Position numbers and translations under genes: made by a program. Shown here piece by piece: positions 1 through 5,266 of a stretch of 5,266 bases of DNA (the stretch's first letter is position 1; every line of letters begins with the position of its first letter). This DNA is from Bacillota bacterium (lineage in GTDB: Bacteria > Bacillota_I > Bacilli_A > RFN20 > CAG-826), in contig JAEZUH010000052.1 in assembly GCA_023443485.1 (NCBI GenBank), forward strand, positions 1 through 5,266, read 5' to 3'. Below the pieces are notes generated by a model. It worked only from the letters and a program-made list of their open reading frames with translations, was not told the origin of the DNA and did no database searches.

Positions 1-188
1 CAATTTTCACAAATCGTTCCTTAGTGTGTGCTATCGCACAACATTCGCTATTTCGGGCGAACCCGTCTATCCCTACTTATTTCAGGTAGCAGCTCGGGAA
101 TGTATTCCATTAGTTTTCGCTTCATCCTTGCACCAACCGGATTATCTCTATTCGCTATCTTCCAATGTACTTGTTTCCTTCAACGCTT
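1..188 (-). promoter_or_regulatory. T-box riboswitch leader, Tyr (UAC) specifier, 3' part cut by window edge
   Basis: Read on the minus strand, this is the 5' portion of a T-box leader, which senses uncharged tRNA and controls transcription of the downstream gene (here beyond the left edge). Visible Stem I parts, in order: lower-stem GGAA (with TTCC across), loop-E strand AGTA (168-171), AGAGA bulge, and a distal arm at 124-142 with ATCC/GGAT pairing around GGTTGGTGCAA, the conserved GGUUGGUG element. The opposing loop-E strand GAA (105-107) follows, then the specifier TAC (102-104) and a purine. CCGAGCTG closes Stem I. The linker contains the conserved AGTAGG, and a Stem III hairpin CGGG-TTCG-CCCG lies at 54-65. 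A further hairpin TGTGC-GATA-GCACA lies at 27-40. The antiterminator with its TGGN bulge is not seen and must lie further left. UAC predicts tRNA-Tyr as ligand, so the target is probably tyrS or another tyrosine gene; the target gene itself is not visible. The T-box call is firm; the specifier reading rests on its place just after GAA. Confidence 0.88.
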
Positions 189-219
189 TGTATATATAAG
201 TTATCACAATTTCAATGAA
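189..219 (-). promoter_or_regulatory. Candidate promoter for the T-box leader
   Basis: Just upstream of Stem I on the minus strand there are two overlapping sigma-A-like readings. One is TTGAAA (210-215) with 15 nt to TATACA (189-194). The other is TTCATT (214-219) with 17 nt to TATATA (191-196). Either would start transcription near 183-186, close to the first paired bases of the T-box. The site lies just after the terminator of the preceding minus-strand gene, which suggests an independent unit. Neither hexamer pair is a perfect consensus. Confidence 0.45.
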
Positions 220-234
220 AAGCATATATTTTGT

Positions 235-271
235 AAACAAAAAGGCTAGGTCATTTTTATAGCCTAACCTT
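235..271 (-). terminator. Intrinsic terminator of the metallophosphoesterase gene
   Basis: On the minus strand a 9-bp stem AAGGTTAGG / CCTAGCCTT (263-271 with 242-250) encloses a 12-nt loop and is followed by TTTTTGTTT. One pair is a U-G wobble on this strand; on the plus strand the same position is a C-A mismatch and there is no T-run. The structure is therefore directional and serves the leftward gene, whose stop codon lies about 28 nt upstream. It also separates that gene from the T-box unit. Confidence 0.8.
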
Positions 272-299
272 GGTTTGTAAATAGAAAAATGTTGATTAA

Positions 300-1634
300 C
301 TACGCTGTGATAGTGGTGTTTGAACTATAATCTTCCAATAGACCATCATCATCGTATTTGTAAAGCCCTACAATATTTGTTTCACCTGTTTCAATAACAG
401 TGAAAGTTCTCATCTTTTCAGGAGTTTTTCCATTCTTATCGATCCAGGTTCCTGTGTTGATATAATATTCGCCATCCCCAAAGGAATCATAGATTGCATT
501 ATGCGTGTGACCAAAAACGACAATATCAACATTTTCTTCGGGATTATCAATGTATTGGATTCTAGCTTGATCAGAGAAATATTTAGAAGATATAGCCCCG
601 GGCGCAGCTTCGATAAAACTATTTGGAACGTTAACATTATTGATTGTTTGGCGATCTACCCAGGTACGTTGAATGTTGCGATATAAAGTAGGAGCACTTA
701 TTGTCCCATCTTCTTCTTGCACAGGATAAAAATCGAGGAACGAATAAGAGTCATCAAAACCGGCGAAATGCATATCAAATACATCTTCCTCTAATGGTTC
801 GTTTGGAGTAAGGTTCGCCGATAAAAGCTGAATAATTTGATAATATTTGAACGCTCCGTATTGGTCGGTATCGCTTTCATCAGGAACATCAGTTACTACT
901 GGTAATTCCCTTTCGTTTTCTGGCTCACCTTCTAAAACCCAAGTTGCTCCATAGCGGGCATAGAAATAACCAGGAGGTAATATGCTCTCATCATTTCCGA
1001 CTAGTTCGGCATTTGTTAATGTATCAGGTGCTGAAAATGGGTCATATCGATGGCCATGCTCAATAGCGATTTCATCATGCGCTCCTGTGTAGTAAACGCC
1101 AACACCGCGAGCATCAGAAACATGAACAATTCCAGGAATAGCTTCTTCAAGAACTGAAGCTTCGAGAAGCATGTCGTGATTTCCGATGACATAAACTAAT
1201 TGAATTCCACTCTCTATAACATTATTAAATTCTTCGATTATATCTTGGTTATTGTCTACACAAGCTTGATAAAAAGCAGTTGAGTCAGTATAGCTTTCAA
1301 AATAAACAGGAAGGAACCATTCATCCAAAAAATCTCCGGCAATAACAAGTTCACTAACATCGGTAGTGACTTCTAATCTCTGAAGGAATTCGATTAAAAC
1401 CGGAACATTGTCATTGATCTCGCTATAAGCATCGTTGATTCCGAGATGGATATCACTTATAACGACAATCTTATTGCGATTTTCTCCGACTTCCCATAAA
1501 GGTTTTAGCTCATCCTTTGCTCCACATCCCGCTAAAGCAGCCAGTGAGAGAGTTATTGAAGTACAAATTAGAAATGTTTTTGCCATCTTTCTACTCATCT
1601 TTTGTTCTTGCACGGAATCGGCTCGTTTCTTCAT
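300..1634 (-). CDS. Secreted lipoprotein of the calcineurin-like metallophosphoesterase superfamily (LpxH-like motifs)
   Basis: This 444-aa protein is a predicted surface-anchored metal-dependent phosphoesterase; its substrate is unknown. The start at 1634 is chosen because GGGAGG lies 8 nt upstream. A longer frame from 1688 lacks a ribosome-binding site and would put extra residues before the signal peptide. The N-terminus is basic and followed by a hydrophobic stretch ending in a lipobox LAGC, with lipidated Cys at residue 37. The five metallophosphoesterase blocks are all present: SDIHLG (D61, H63), AGDFLDEW (D101, D104), GNHD (152-154 N, H, D), EHGHRYD (H193, H195) and GHTH (H376, H378), followed by NTGTW. 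The DxHLG and GDFLDEW forms resemble UDP-2,3-diacylglucosamine hydrolases (LpxH/YbbF group). About 175 residues between the fourth and fifth blocks are longer than in a minimal fold and may form a cap. A nucleotidase or phosphodiesterase role outside the membrane is inferred. The gene appears monocistronic, with its own promoter and terminator. Confidence 0.87.
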   Translation of the reverse strand: MKKRADSVQEQKMSRKMAKTFLICTSITLSLAALAGCGAKDELKPLWEVGENRNKIVVISDIHLGINDAYSEINDNVPVLIEFLQRLEVTTDVSELVIAGDFLDEWFLPVYFESYTDSTAFYQACVDNNQDIIEEFNNVIESGIQLVYVIGNHDMLLEASVLEEAIPGIVHVSDARGVGVYYTGAHDEIAIEHGHRYDPFSAPDTLTNAELVGNDESILPPGYFYARYGATWVLEGEPENERELPVVTDVPDESDTDQYGAFKYYQIIQLLSANLTPNEPLEEDVFDMHFAGFDDSYSFLDFYPVQEEDGTISAPTLYRNIQRTWVDRQTINNVNVPNSFIEAAPGAISSKYFSDQARIQYIDNPEENVDIVVFGHTHNAIYDSFGDGEYYINTGTWIDKNGKTPEKMRTFTVIETGETNIVGLYKYDDDGLLEDYSSNTTITA

Positions 1635-1642
1635 TTTATTGG

Positions 1643-1648
1643 CCTCCC
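1643..1648 (-). promoter_or_regulatory. Shine-Dalgarno site GGGAGG that fixes the lipoprotein start
   Basis: GGGAGG on the minus strand, 8 nt before the ATG at 1634, is the only strong ribosome-binding site near the N-terminus. In-frame Met codons at 1688, 1598 and 1586 have no comparable site upstream. The choice gives a signal peptide with a long, charged n-region before the lipobox. Confidence 0.8.
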
Positions 1649-1718
1649 AATATTTGTTTAACCGGTAAAAAATAAAGCGAAATATCATATCACTAAATTA
1701 GAAATTACCTGTTTTTAG

Positions 1719-1746
1719 GTTATATTAATAACGGTCATTGTGTCTA
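1719..1746 (-). promoter_or_regulatory. Candidate sigma-A promoter of the metallophosphoesterase gene
   Basis: On the minus strand TAGACA (1741-1746, five of six to TTGACA) is separated by 16 nt from TATAAC (1719-1724, five of six to TATAAT). Transcription would start near 1712, leaving a leader of about 78 nt before the ATG at 1634. The promoter lies downstream of the tRNA terminator, in keeping with independent transcription of the lipoprotein gene. Confidence 0.6.
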
Positions 1747-1778
1747 CAAAATAGTATCTAATCGATTGAAGAAAGTCT

Positions 1779-1814
1779 AAAAATAAAAAGCGCTTTCGAG
1801 ATAAAAAAGCGCTT
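1779..1814 (-). terminator. Intrinsic terminator of the tRNA-Ser gene
   Basis: On the minus strand a perfect 9-bp stem AAGCGCTTT / AAAGCGCTT (1806-1814 with 1788-1796) encloses a 9-nt loop and is followed by TTTATTTTT. It begins about 10 nt after the tRNA CCA end. Each arm contains the palindrome AAGCGCTT. The plus strand has no comparable T-run after the stem, so the signal serves leftward transcription. Confidence 0.9.
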
Positions 1815-1824
1815 CAAATTTTAA

Positions 1825-1915
1825 TGGCGGAGAAGAAGGGATTTGAACCCATGCGAGACTTGCGCCCCCTAGCAGTTTTCGAAACTGCCCCCTTCAACCA
1901 CTTGGGTACTTCTCC
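1825..1915 (-). tRNA. tRNA-Ser (anticodon CGA)
   Basis: This class II tRNA reads the serine codon UCG. The 7-bp acceptor stem GGAGAAG / CTTCTCC is perfect, the discriminator is G as expected for serine, and CCA is encoded (1825-1827). The D arm is CCC-loop-GGG with AAGTGGTTGAA in the loop. The anticodon stem GCAGT / ACTGC closes the 7-nt loop TTCGAAA, giving anticodon CGA. A long variable arm follows (GGGGC-GCAA-GTCTC), diagnostic of Ser/Leu/Tyr types. The T loop is TTCAAAT. The T stem ATGGG / CCCTT carries a U-U mismatch at its second pair, an oddity that may be tolerated. The gene stands alone with its own promoter and terminator. Confidence 0.96.
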
Positions 1916-1926
1916 GGCTGCCGATT

Positions 1927-1935
1927 ATTATAACA
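1927..1935 (-). promoter_or_regulatory. Extended -10 promoter of the tRNA-Ser gene
   Basis: On the minus strand TGTTATAAT matches the extended -10 consensus TGnTATAAT exactly. It sits 11 nt upstream of the mature tRNA 5' end, so the primary transcript would have only about 5 extra nucleotides. No good -35 hexamer is found at 16-18 nt spacing (that stretch is T-rich), which fits an extended -10 type. Confidence 0.7.
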
Positions 1936-2001
1936 TAAGATGCAAAAAAAGAAACGATGATGGTTTTCATTCAAATATTTATTTGATTTTTTTACAAAAT
2001 A

Positions 2002-2030
2002 TCGTAAAAATTTGATAGATAAAGTATAAT
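2002..2030 (+). promoter_or_regulatory. Candidate promoter of the GGDEF/EAL-like gene and proS
   Basis: TATAAT (2025-2030) is a perfect -10 hexamer, with a weak -35 TCGTAA (2002-2007) at 17 nt. Initiation is expected near 2036-2038, on or just before the ATG at 2038. A TTTACA at 1991-1996 is a better -35 but has no good -10 at normal spacing. The site shares a divergent region of about 120 bp with the tRNA promoter. Confidence 0.5.
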
Positions 2031-2037
2031 GTGACCA

Positions 2038-3777
2038 ATGGATGACCAAACACGAATTATCTTCATTTTTATCATCATAGGGGTTCTACTTTTAGCGACA
2101 TTTTTTACTGTTTCTCTGATCATTTTCAATTCGATCAATAAAAAATACCGCCAAAGAATTCTCGATGAGAGCAATACGACTCGCATTTTCATCATCGATG
2201 TGAAAAAGAATATTGTCACTTATTTCAATCGCAGCGATATTCGCAATAAAAAAGTGATGGATTTAGCTGGATTTTATCAAAAGTTTCATCAAAACGATGT
2301 CGAAAAACTGAAAAACTGGATTTTCAACATTTGTCTGGATGTTAAATCAGCCACCCAATATCTCGAAGCTGATGTATTAGTAAACAGAGGAAAGTCTTCT
2401 TATTTTTCCTTATTGAAATTACTAAAGTATGATCCAAACATTGGACTGATTCATCTTGAGAGCATCCTTTTAAAATATATTACCCCTATTAACTCAACCA
2501 TCAAGAAGAGACGTGGAGTAAACACAGGTGTTGTAAAAAGAAGCGTTATTAGTCAGATGGTCTCTCGAGAAAAATCAATTCGTGGTTATACTTATGCGAT
2601 TCGTTTCTTCTATGTGCAAAAGAAAATCTTGTCAAACGACAAAATTGAAAGATACATGGTCATGACTTTAAAAAATGAAGTCTACCCCTATGCCAACGAT
2701 ATCAAATCACCTCGTCAAATCGTTGATACTGTCGATAATGAATTACTCTTGTTTGATTTACGAATTAGCAATCGTGAGGATGCGATGCATCTTGCCACAT
2801 CAATTGAACACTCTTTGAAAAAGTGTATTGGAGTTAACGGATATGGTGGCTCGGTCAATTTCTCGATTGGAATTGTCGAAAATGCCCAGTTCTATCAAGA
2901 CTTTGAAACGATTGTCAACAAGGCTCAAGAAGCCTGCATTTCCGCTCAGCAGAACAATCAAACTATTCTTATTTATCAAAAGACCGTTGGTCAGATGCTG
3001 GAATTAAACAAATATAGCGAACAAGTTGACAAGCTTTTGCGTGGCAACAGCATTCGCTATCTCTTCCGACCCATCGTCGATGTGACCAAAAACCGCACGC
3101 TTGGATATTTCCAATATGTCAAAGCCTATGACTCACCATTTACTACTTTCGCTGAGATGAGTAAATATGCCGCCAAAGTTGGAAAAAATCGTAAATTATT
3201 TGCAATGGTTGCAAAATATGTCATTCCCAAGTTCGAAAATGAAAAGCAATCTGATTTTTGGCGTCTATTCTTCCATGTCAGCATGGTCGATATCGATCAC
3301 ATGGTGGAAATCCTACCTCAGATTCCATCCGCCGAAAAAATTCACCTTGTTCTCGTTTTTGATGAACAAGAAATCAATGAGAACTCTTCTCAACTTGAGC
3401 TCCTCAATAGTTCGATGCAAAAGCTCCGCAATCTCAAATACGAACTAGCTCTCTCAATGAAAGACAAGAACTTATTACTTGACCCTTCTGTCTATTACAA
3501 TTTCGATTATTTCGTCGCTGGAGCAGCAATGATTGGTGAAATTAGAAAAAACAATCGCATACGATTATCTATTCACACTTTAATCGAACAACTATTAAAA
3601 TATAACAGGCCCATTATTGCCACTGACCTCGAAGGTTGGCAAGCCATTGAGCTTATTATAAAATCCGGTGTCACAGTCGTTTCTAGCGAGACGATTTCGC
3701 CGAGTAATGATATGCTACTGCCAGTAGAAAAAAAGAAGATGGAAAAACTTATCGCCATGGACGATAATTTCCGTTAA
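2038..3777 (+). CDS. Membrane-anchored protein with degenerate GGDEF and EAL domains
   Basis: This 579-aa protein has one N-terminal transmembrane segment (about residues 7-31) followed by a cytoplasmic part. Residues about 48-145 look PAS-like, a weak call. Residues about 165-315 follow the GGDEF fold: SIGI (276-279) and KAQEACISAQQN (295-306) match the conserved SiGia and ADeALYrAKxxG blocks. The GGDEF signature is replaced by VDNEL (232-236), so no cyclase activity is expected. Residues about 330-570 follow the EAL fold: FRPIVDV (343-349) matches the usual QPIVDL, but the EAL motif is replaced by FQY in GYFQYVK. The usual NxS becomes HVS (413-415), TE becomes DE (442-443), the DDFG block is absent, and AEGVE becomes ATDLEG (528-533). 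Phosphodiesterase activity is therefore not expected. A sensory or scaffold role, perhaps nucleotide binding, is inferred. No Shine-Dalgarno precedes the start; ATG 2038 is kept because an in-frame TAA (2020-2022) and TGA (2032-2034) lie upstream and the next Met falls after the membrane segment. It is cotranscribed with proS. Confidence 0.85.
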   Translation: MDDQTRIIFIFIIIGVLLLATFFTVSLIIFNSINKKYRQRILDESNTTRIFIIDVKKNIVTYFNRSDIRNKKVMDLAGFYQKFHQNDVEKLKNWIFNICLDVKSATQYLEADVLVNRGKSSYFSLLKLLKYDPNIGLIHLESILLKYITPINSTIKKRRGVNTGVVKRSVISQMVSREKSIRGYTYAIRFFYVQKKILSNDKIERYMVMTLKNEVYPYANDIKSPRQIVDTVDNELLLFDLRISNREDAMHLATSIEHSLKKCIGVNGYGGSVNFSIGIVENAQFYQDFETIVNKAQEACISAQQNNQTILIYQKTVGQMLELNKYSEQVDKLLRGNSIRYLFRPIVDVTKNRTLGYFQYVKAYDSPFTTFAEMSKYAAKVGKNRKLFAMVAKYVIPKFENEKQSDFWRLFFHVSMVDIDHMVEILPQIPSAEKIHLVLVFDEQEINENSSQLELLNSSMQKLRNLKYELALSMKDKNLLLDPSVYYNFDYFVAGAAMIGEIRKNNRIRLSIHTLIEQLLKYNRPIIATDLEGWQAIELIIKSGVTVVSSETISPSNDMLLPVEKKKMEKLIAMDDNFR

Positions 3778-3781
3778 GGAG
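3776..3781 (+). promoter_or_regulatory. Shine-Dalgarno AAGGAG of proS overlapping the upstream stop
   Basis: AAGGAG overlaps the TAA stop (3775-3777) of the preceding gene and lies 8 nt before the proS ATG. A ribosome ending the upstream gene would release on the proS ribosome-binding site. This suggests translational coupling and a shared transcript. Confidence 0.85.
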
Positions 3782-3789
3782 TATAAATT

Positions 3790-5226
3790 ATGGCTAATCA
3801 ACAAATTAAAAATGAATCAATTACCAGACAAGAAGATGATTTCGCCCAGTGGTACACTGATGTGTGTCGTAAAGCAGAATTAATGGATTATAGTTCAGTC
3901 AAAGGTTTTATTATTTATCGACCCTATGGCTATGCGATTTGGGAACAAATCCAAACTTATTTAAACAAACGCTTTAAAGAAACCGGACATGAAAATGTTT
4001 ATATGCCTCTTGTTATTCCTGAGTCACTATTACAAAAAGAAAAAGATCATGTTAAAGGTTTCGCTCCTGAGTGCTTGATTGCTACTCTCGGTGGTGGTCA
4101 ACCCATCGATGATCGACTAATCATTCGCCCAACCAGTGAAACATTATTTTGTGAACACTATGCGAAGATTATTTCTTCCTATCGCGATTTGCCAAAGCTT
4201 TATAACCAATGGTGCTCTGTCGTTAGATGGGAAAAGACGACTCGACCTTTCTTGAGAGGTTCGGAATTCCTCTGGCAAGAAGGCCACACTATGCATGAAA
4301 CCGAGCAAGAAGCTCGCACTGAAACCTTAAAAATGCTCGAGATCTACGATGATCTTGGACGTGATATCCTCTCTGTTCCTTTTATGAAAGGAAGAAAGAC
4401 CGACAAAGAGAAGTTTGCCGGTGCTTTGGAAACTTATTCCATCGAAGCTCTCATGCCTGATGGCAAGGCCTTACAAAGTGGCACAACCCATTATTTTGGT
4501 CAAGATTTCGCTCGAGTCTTTAATGTTACTTTCCAAGGAAGAGATGGAAACGTTGGACATCCTCATCAAACTTCATGGGGTGTTTCCACTCGTTTATTGG
4601 GGGCAGTCATCATGGCGCATGGAGATGACAACGGTTTAGTGTTGCCTCCTCTCGTCGCTCCTATTCAAGTTGTTATTGTTCCTATCGCTCAACAAAAGTC
4701 AGGAGTTATTCCTGCTGCTCGAGAGATATATCAAAAATTTGTGGATGCCGGATTCCGTACCAAACTCGATGAATCTGATCACACACCTGGTTGGAAGTTC
4801 TCTGAATATGAAATGAAGGGAATTCCTCTTCGCGTTGAAGTCGGTCCACGAGACATTGAAAAAGGTGTTGTTGTCTTAGCCAAACGTAATGATGGTGTTA
4901 AAGTCGAAGTCAAGATGGATGAGATGATTGAATCTGCAAAAAGTTTAATGGATAAAATTCAAAAAGAAATGTATGAAAAGGCCTATCGTTACCTTCTCGA
5001 TCACATCACTGAAGTTCACAGTATCGATGAATTAAAAGCTGCTTTAGAAAAAGGTGGTTATGCCAAGATGATGTGGTGCGGTGACGAAGAATGTGAAAAC
5101 AAGGTCAAAGAATTGACCACAGCGACTGCGCGTTGCCTACCATTTAATCAAACCCCATTTGATGACACTTGCCCAATCTGTGGGAAGAAAGCCAAAAAAG
5201 TTGTGCTTTTTGCAAAAGCATATTAA
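3790..5226 (+). CDS. proS: Prolyl-tRNA synthetase, archaeal/eukaryotic type
   Basis: This class II aminoacyl-tRNA synthetase joins proline to tRNA-Pro in the cytoplasm. At 478 aa it has the usual length for the short ProRS group that lacks the large INS editing domain of E. coli-type enzymes. Motif 1 lies around residues 38-75 (VKGFIIYRPYGYAIWE). RPTSETLF (113-120) and motif 2 (WEKTTRPFLRGSEFLWQEGH, 147-166) form the proline and ATP site. Motif 3 lies at 259-287 (HQTSWGVSTRLLG onward). The anticodon-binding domain spans about 290-395, including EVGPRDIEKG. The C-terminal zinc-binding domain has Cys at 430 and 435 and again at 461 and 464 (CPIC), and the protein ends in the typical AKAY. A strong AAGGAG precedes the ATG, and only 12 nt separate it from the upstream stop, so transcription probably comes from the upstream gene's promoter; no separate promoter or T-box is seen. 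No intrinsic terminator lies in the 40 nt after the stop. Confidence 0.97.
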   Translation: MANQQIKNESITRQEDDFAQWYTDVCRKAELMDYSSVKGFIIYRPYGYAIWEQIQTYLNKRFKETGHENVYMPLVIPESLLQKEKDHVKGFAPECLIATLGGGQPIDDRLIIRPTSETLFCEHYAKIISSYRDLPKLYNQWCSVVRWEKTTRPFLRGSEFLWQEGHTMHETEQEARTETLKMLEIYDDLGRDILSVPFMKGRKTDKEKFAGALETYSIEALMPDGKALQSGTTHYFGQDFARVFNVTFQGRDGNVGHPHQTSWGVSTRLLGAVIMAHGDDNGLVLPPLVAPIQVVIVPIAQQKSGVIPAAREIYQKFVDAGFRTKLDESDHTPGWKFSEYEMKGIPLRVEVGPRDIEKGVVVLAKRNDGVKVEVKMDEMIESAKSLMDKIQKEMYEKAYRYLLDHITEVHSIDELKAALEKGGYAKMMWCGDEECENKVKELTTATARCLPFNQTPFDDTCPICGKKAKKVVLFAKAY

Positions 5227-5235
5227 AGTATTTAA

Positions 5236-5262
5236 AATTCGAATTCAGTTATGTTAACATAA
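5236..5262 (+). repeat. Two adjacent palindromes downstream of proS
   Basis: AATTCGAATT (5236-5245) and TTATGTTAACATAA (5249-5262) are each perfect palindromes in the region after proS. The second extends to 20 nt with one G-T wobble. There is no GC-rich stem or T-run, so it is not a standard terminator. It could be an operator, or CATAAT (5259-5264) could be the -10 of a gene to the right. In AT-rich DNA such palindromes may also be chance. Confidence 0.3.
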
Positions 5263-5266
5263 TTGG

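Noticed and set aside
28..249. Plus-strand open frame of 73 codons at the left edge
   Set aside because: It lies antisense to the T-box leader and its promoter, lacks a Shine-Dalgarno, and its codons are explained by conserved T-box structure on the other strand.
1635..1688. Longer N-terminus of the metallophosphoesterase from ATG at 1688
   Set aside because: No ribosome-binding site upstream; the ATG at 1634 has GGGAGG at good spacing and gives a cleaner lipoprotein signal.
1824..2015. Plus-strand open frame of 63 codons
   Set aside because: Its first half is the complement of the tRNA-Ser gene and the rest runs through the divergent promoter region.
2029..2040. ATG at 2029 followed by TGA in frame with the GGDEF/EAL-like gene, as if TGA coded for Trp
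   Set aside because: None of the three large genes contains an in-frame TGA and all their tryptophans are TGG, so the standard stop meaning holds.
1992..2219. Minus-strand open frame across the start of the GGDEF/EAL-like gene
   Set aside because: It is a shadow of the transmembrane and following codons, with no ribosome-binding site or family resemblance.
2038..3777. Active diguanylate cyclase or cyclic di-GMP phosphodiesterase
   Set aside because: The GGDEF, EAL, DDFG and AEGVE positions are all replaced; only fold-supporting blocks remain.
4415..4639. Second plus-strand frame inside proS
   Set aside because: The proS frame encodes conserved synthetase motifs through this stretch; the alternative frame resembles nothing known.

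Overview
The window is AT-rich bacterial chromosome from what looks like a low-GC Firmicutes/Tenericutes-type organism (Bacilli or an uncultured Mollicutes relative). The reasons are a T-box leader, strong purine-rich Shine-Dalgarno sites, a tRNA gene with encoded CCA, and a prolyl-tRNA synthetase of the archaeal/eukaryotic type that is common in such lineages. UGA is a stop codon: none of the three large genes contains an in-frame TGA, and tryptophan is always TGG. No mobile element, CRISPR array or sign of recent transfer is visible, and the placement is inference from features, not from a search.

The left part (1-1935) is transcribed leftward as three separate units. First comes a tRNA-Ser(CGA) gene (1825-1915) with its own extended -10 promoter and a perfect 9-bp intrinsic terminator. 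Next is a gene for a secreted lipoprotein of the metallophosphoesterase superfamily (300-1634), LpxH-like in its motifs, with its own promoter and a terminator that pairs fully only on its own strand. Last is a T-box riboswitch leader (about 1-188) that runs off the left edge. Its Stem I specifier reads UAC, so the gene beyond the edge is probably tyrosine-related, most likely tyrosyl-tRNA synthetase. The antiterminator half is not in the window.

The right part (2002-5266) is transcribed rightward. A divergent promoter region of about 120 bp separates the tRNA from a 579-aa membrane-anchored protein (2038-3777). It has one transmembrane segment, a PAS-like region, and GGDEF-like and EAL-like domains that have both lost their catalytic motifs. 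It ends 12 nt before proS (3790-5226), and the proS ribosome-binding site overlaps its stop codon, so the two genes are almost certainly one transcript. A consensus TATAAT lies so close to the upstream gene's ATG, with no Shine-Dalgarno between, that the message may be leaderless.

The most interesting points are the doubly degenerate GGDEF-EAL protein coupled to a tRNA synthetase, its possible leaderless start, and the unannotated Tyr-type T-box at the edge. Around these the window is rich in translation functions (tRNA-Ser, ProRS, T-box). Most of the rest is ordinary housekeeping sequence.
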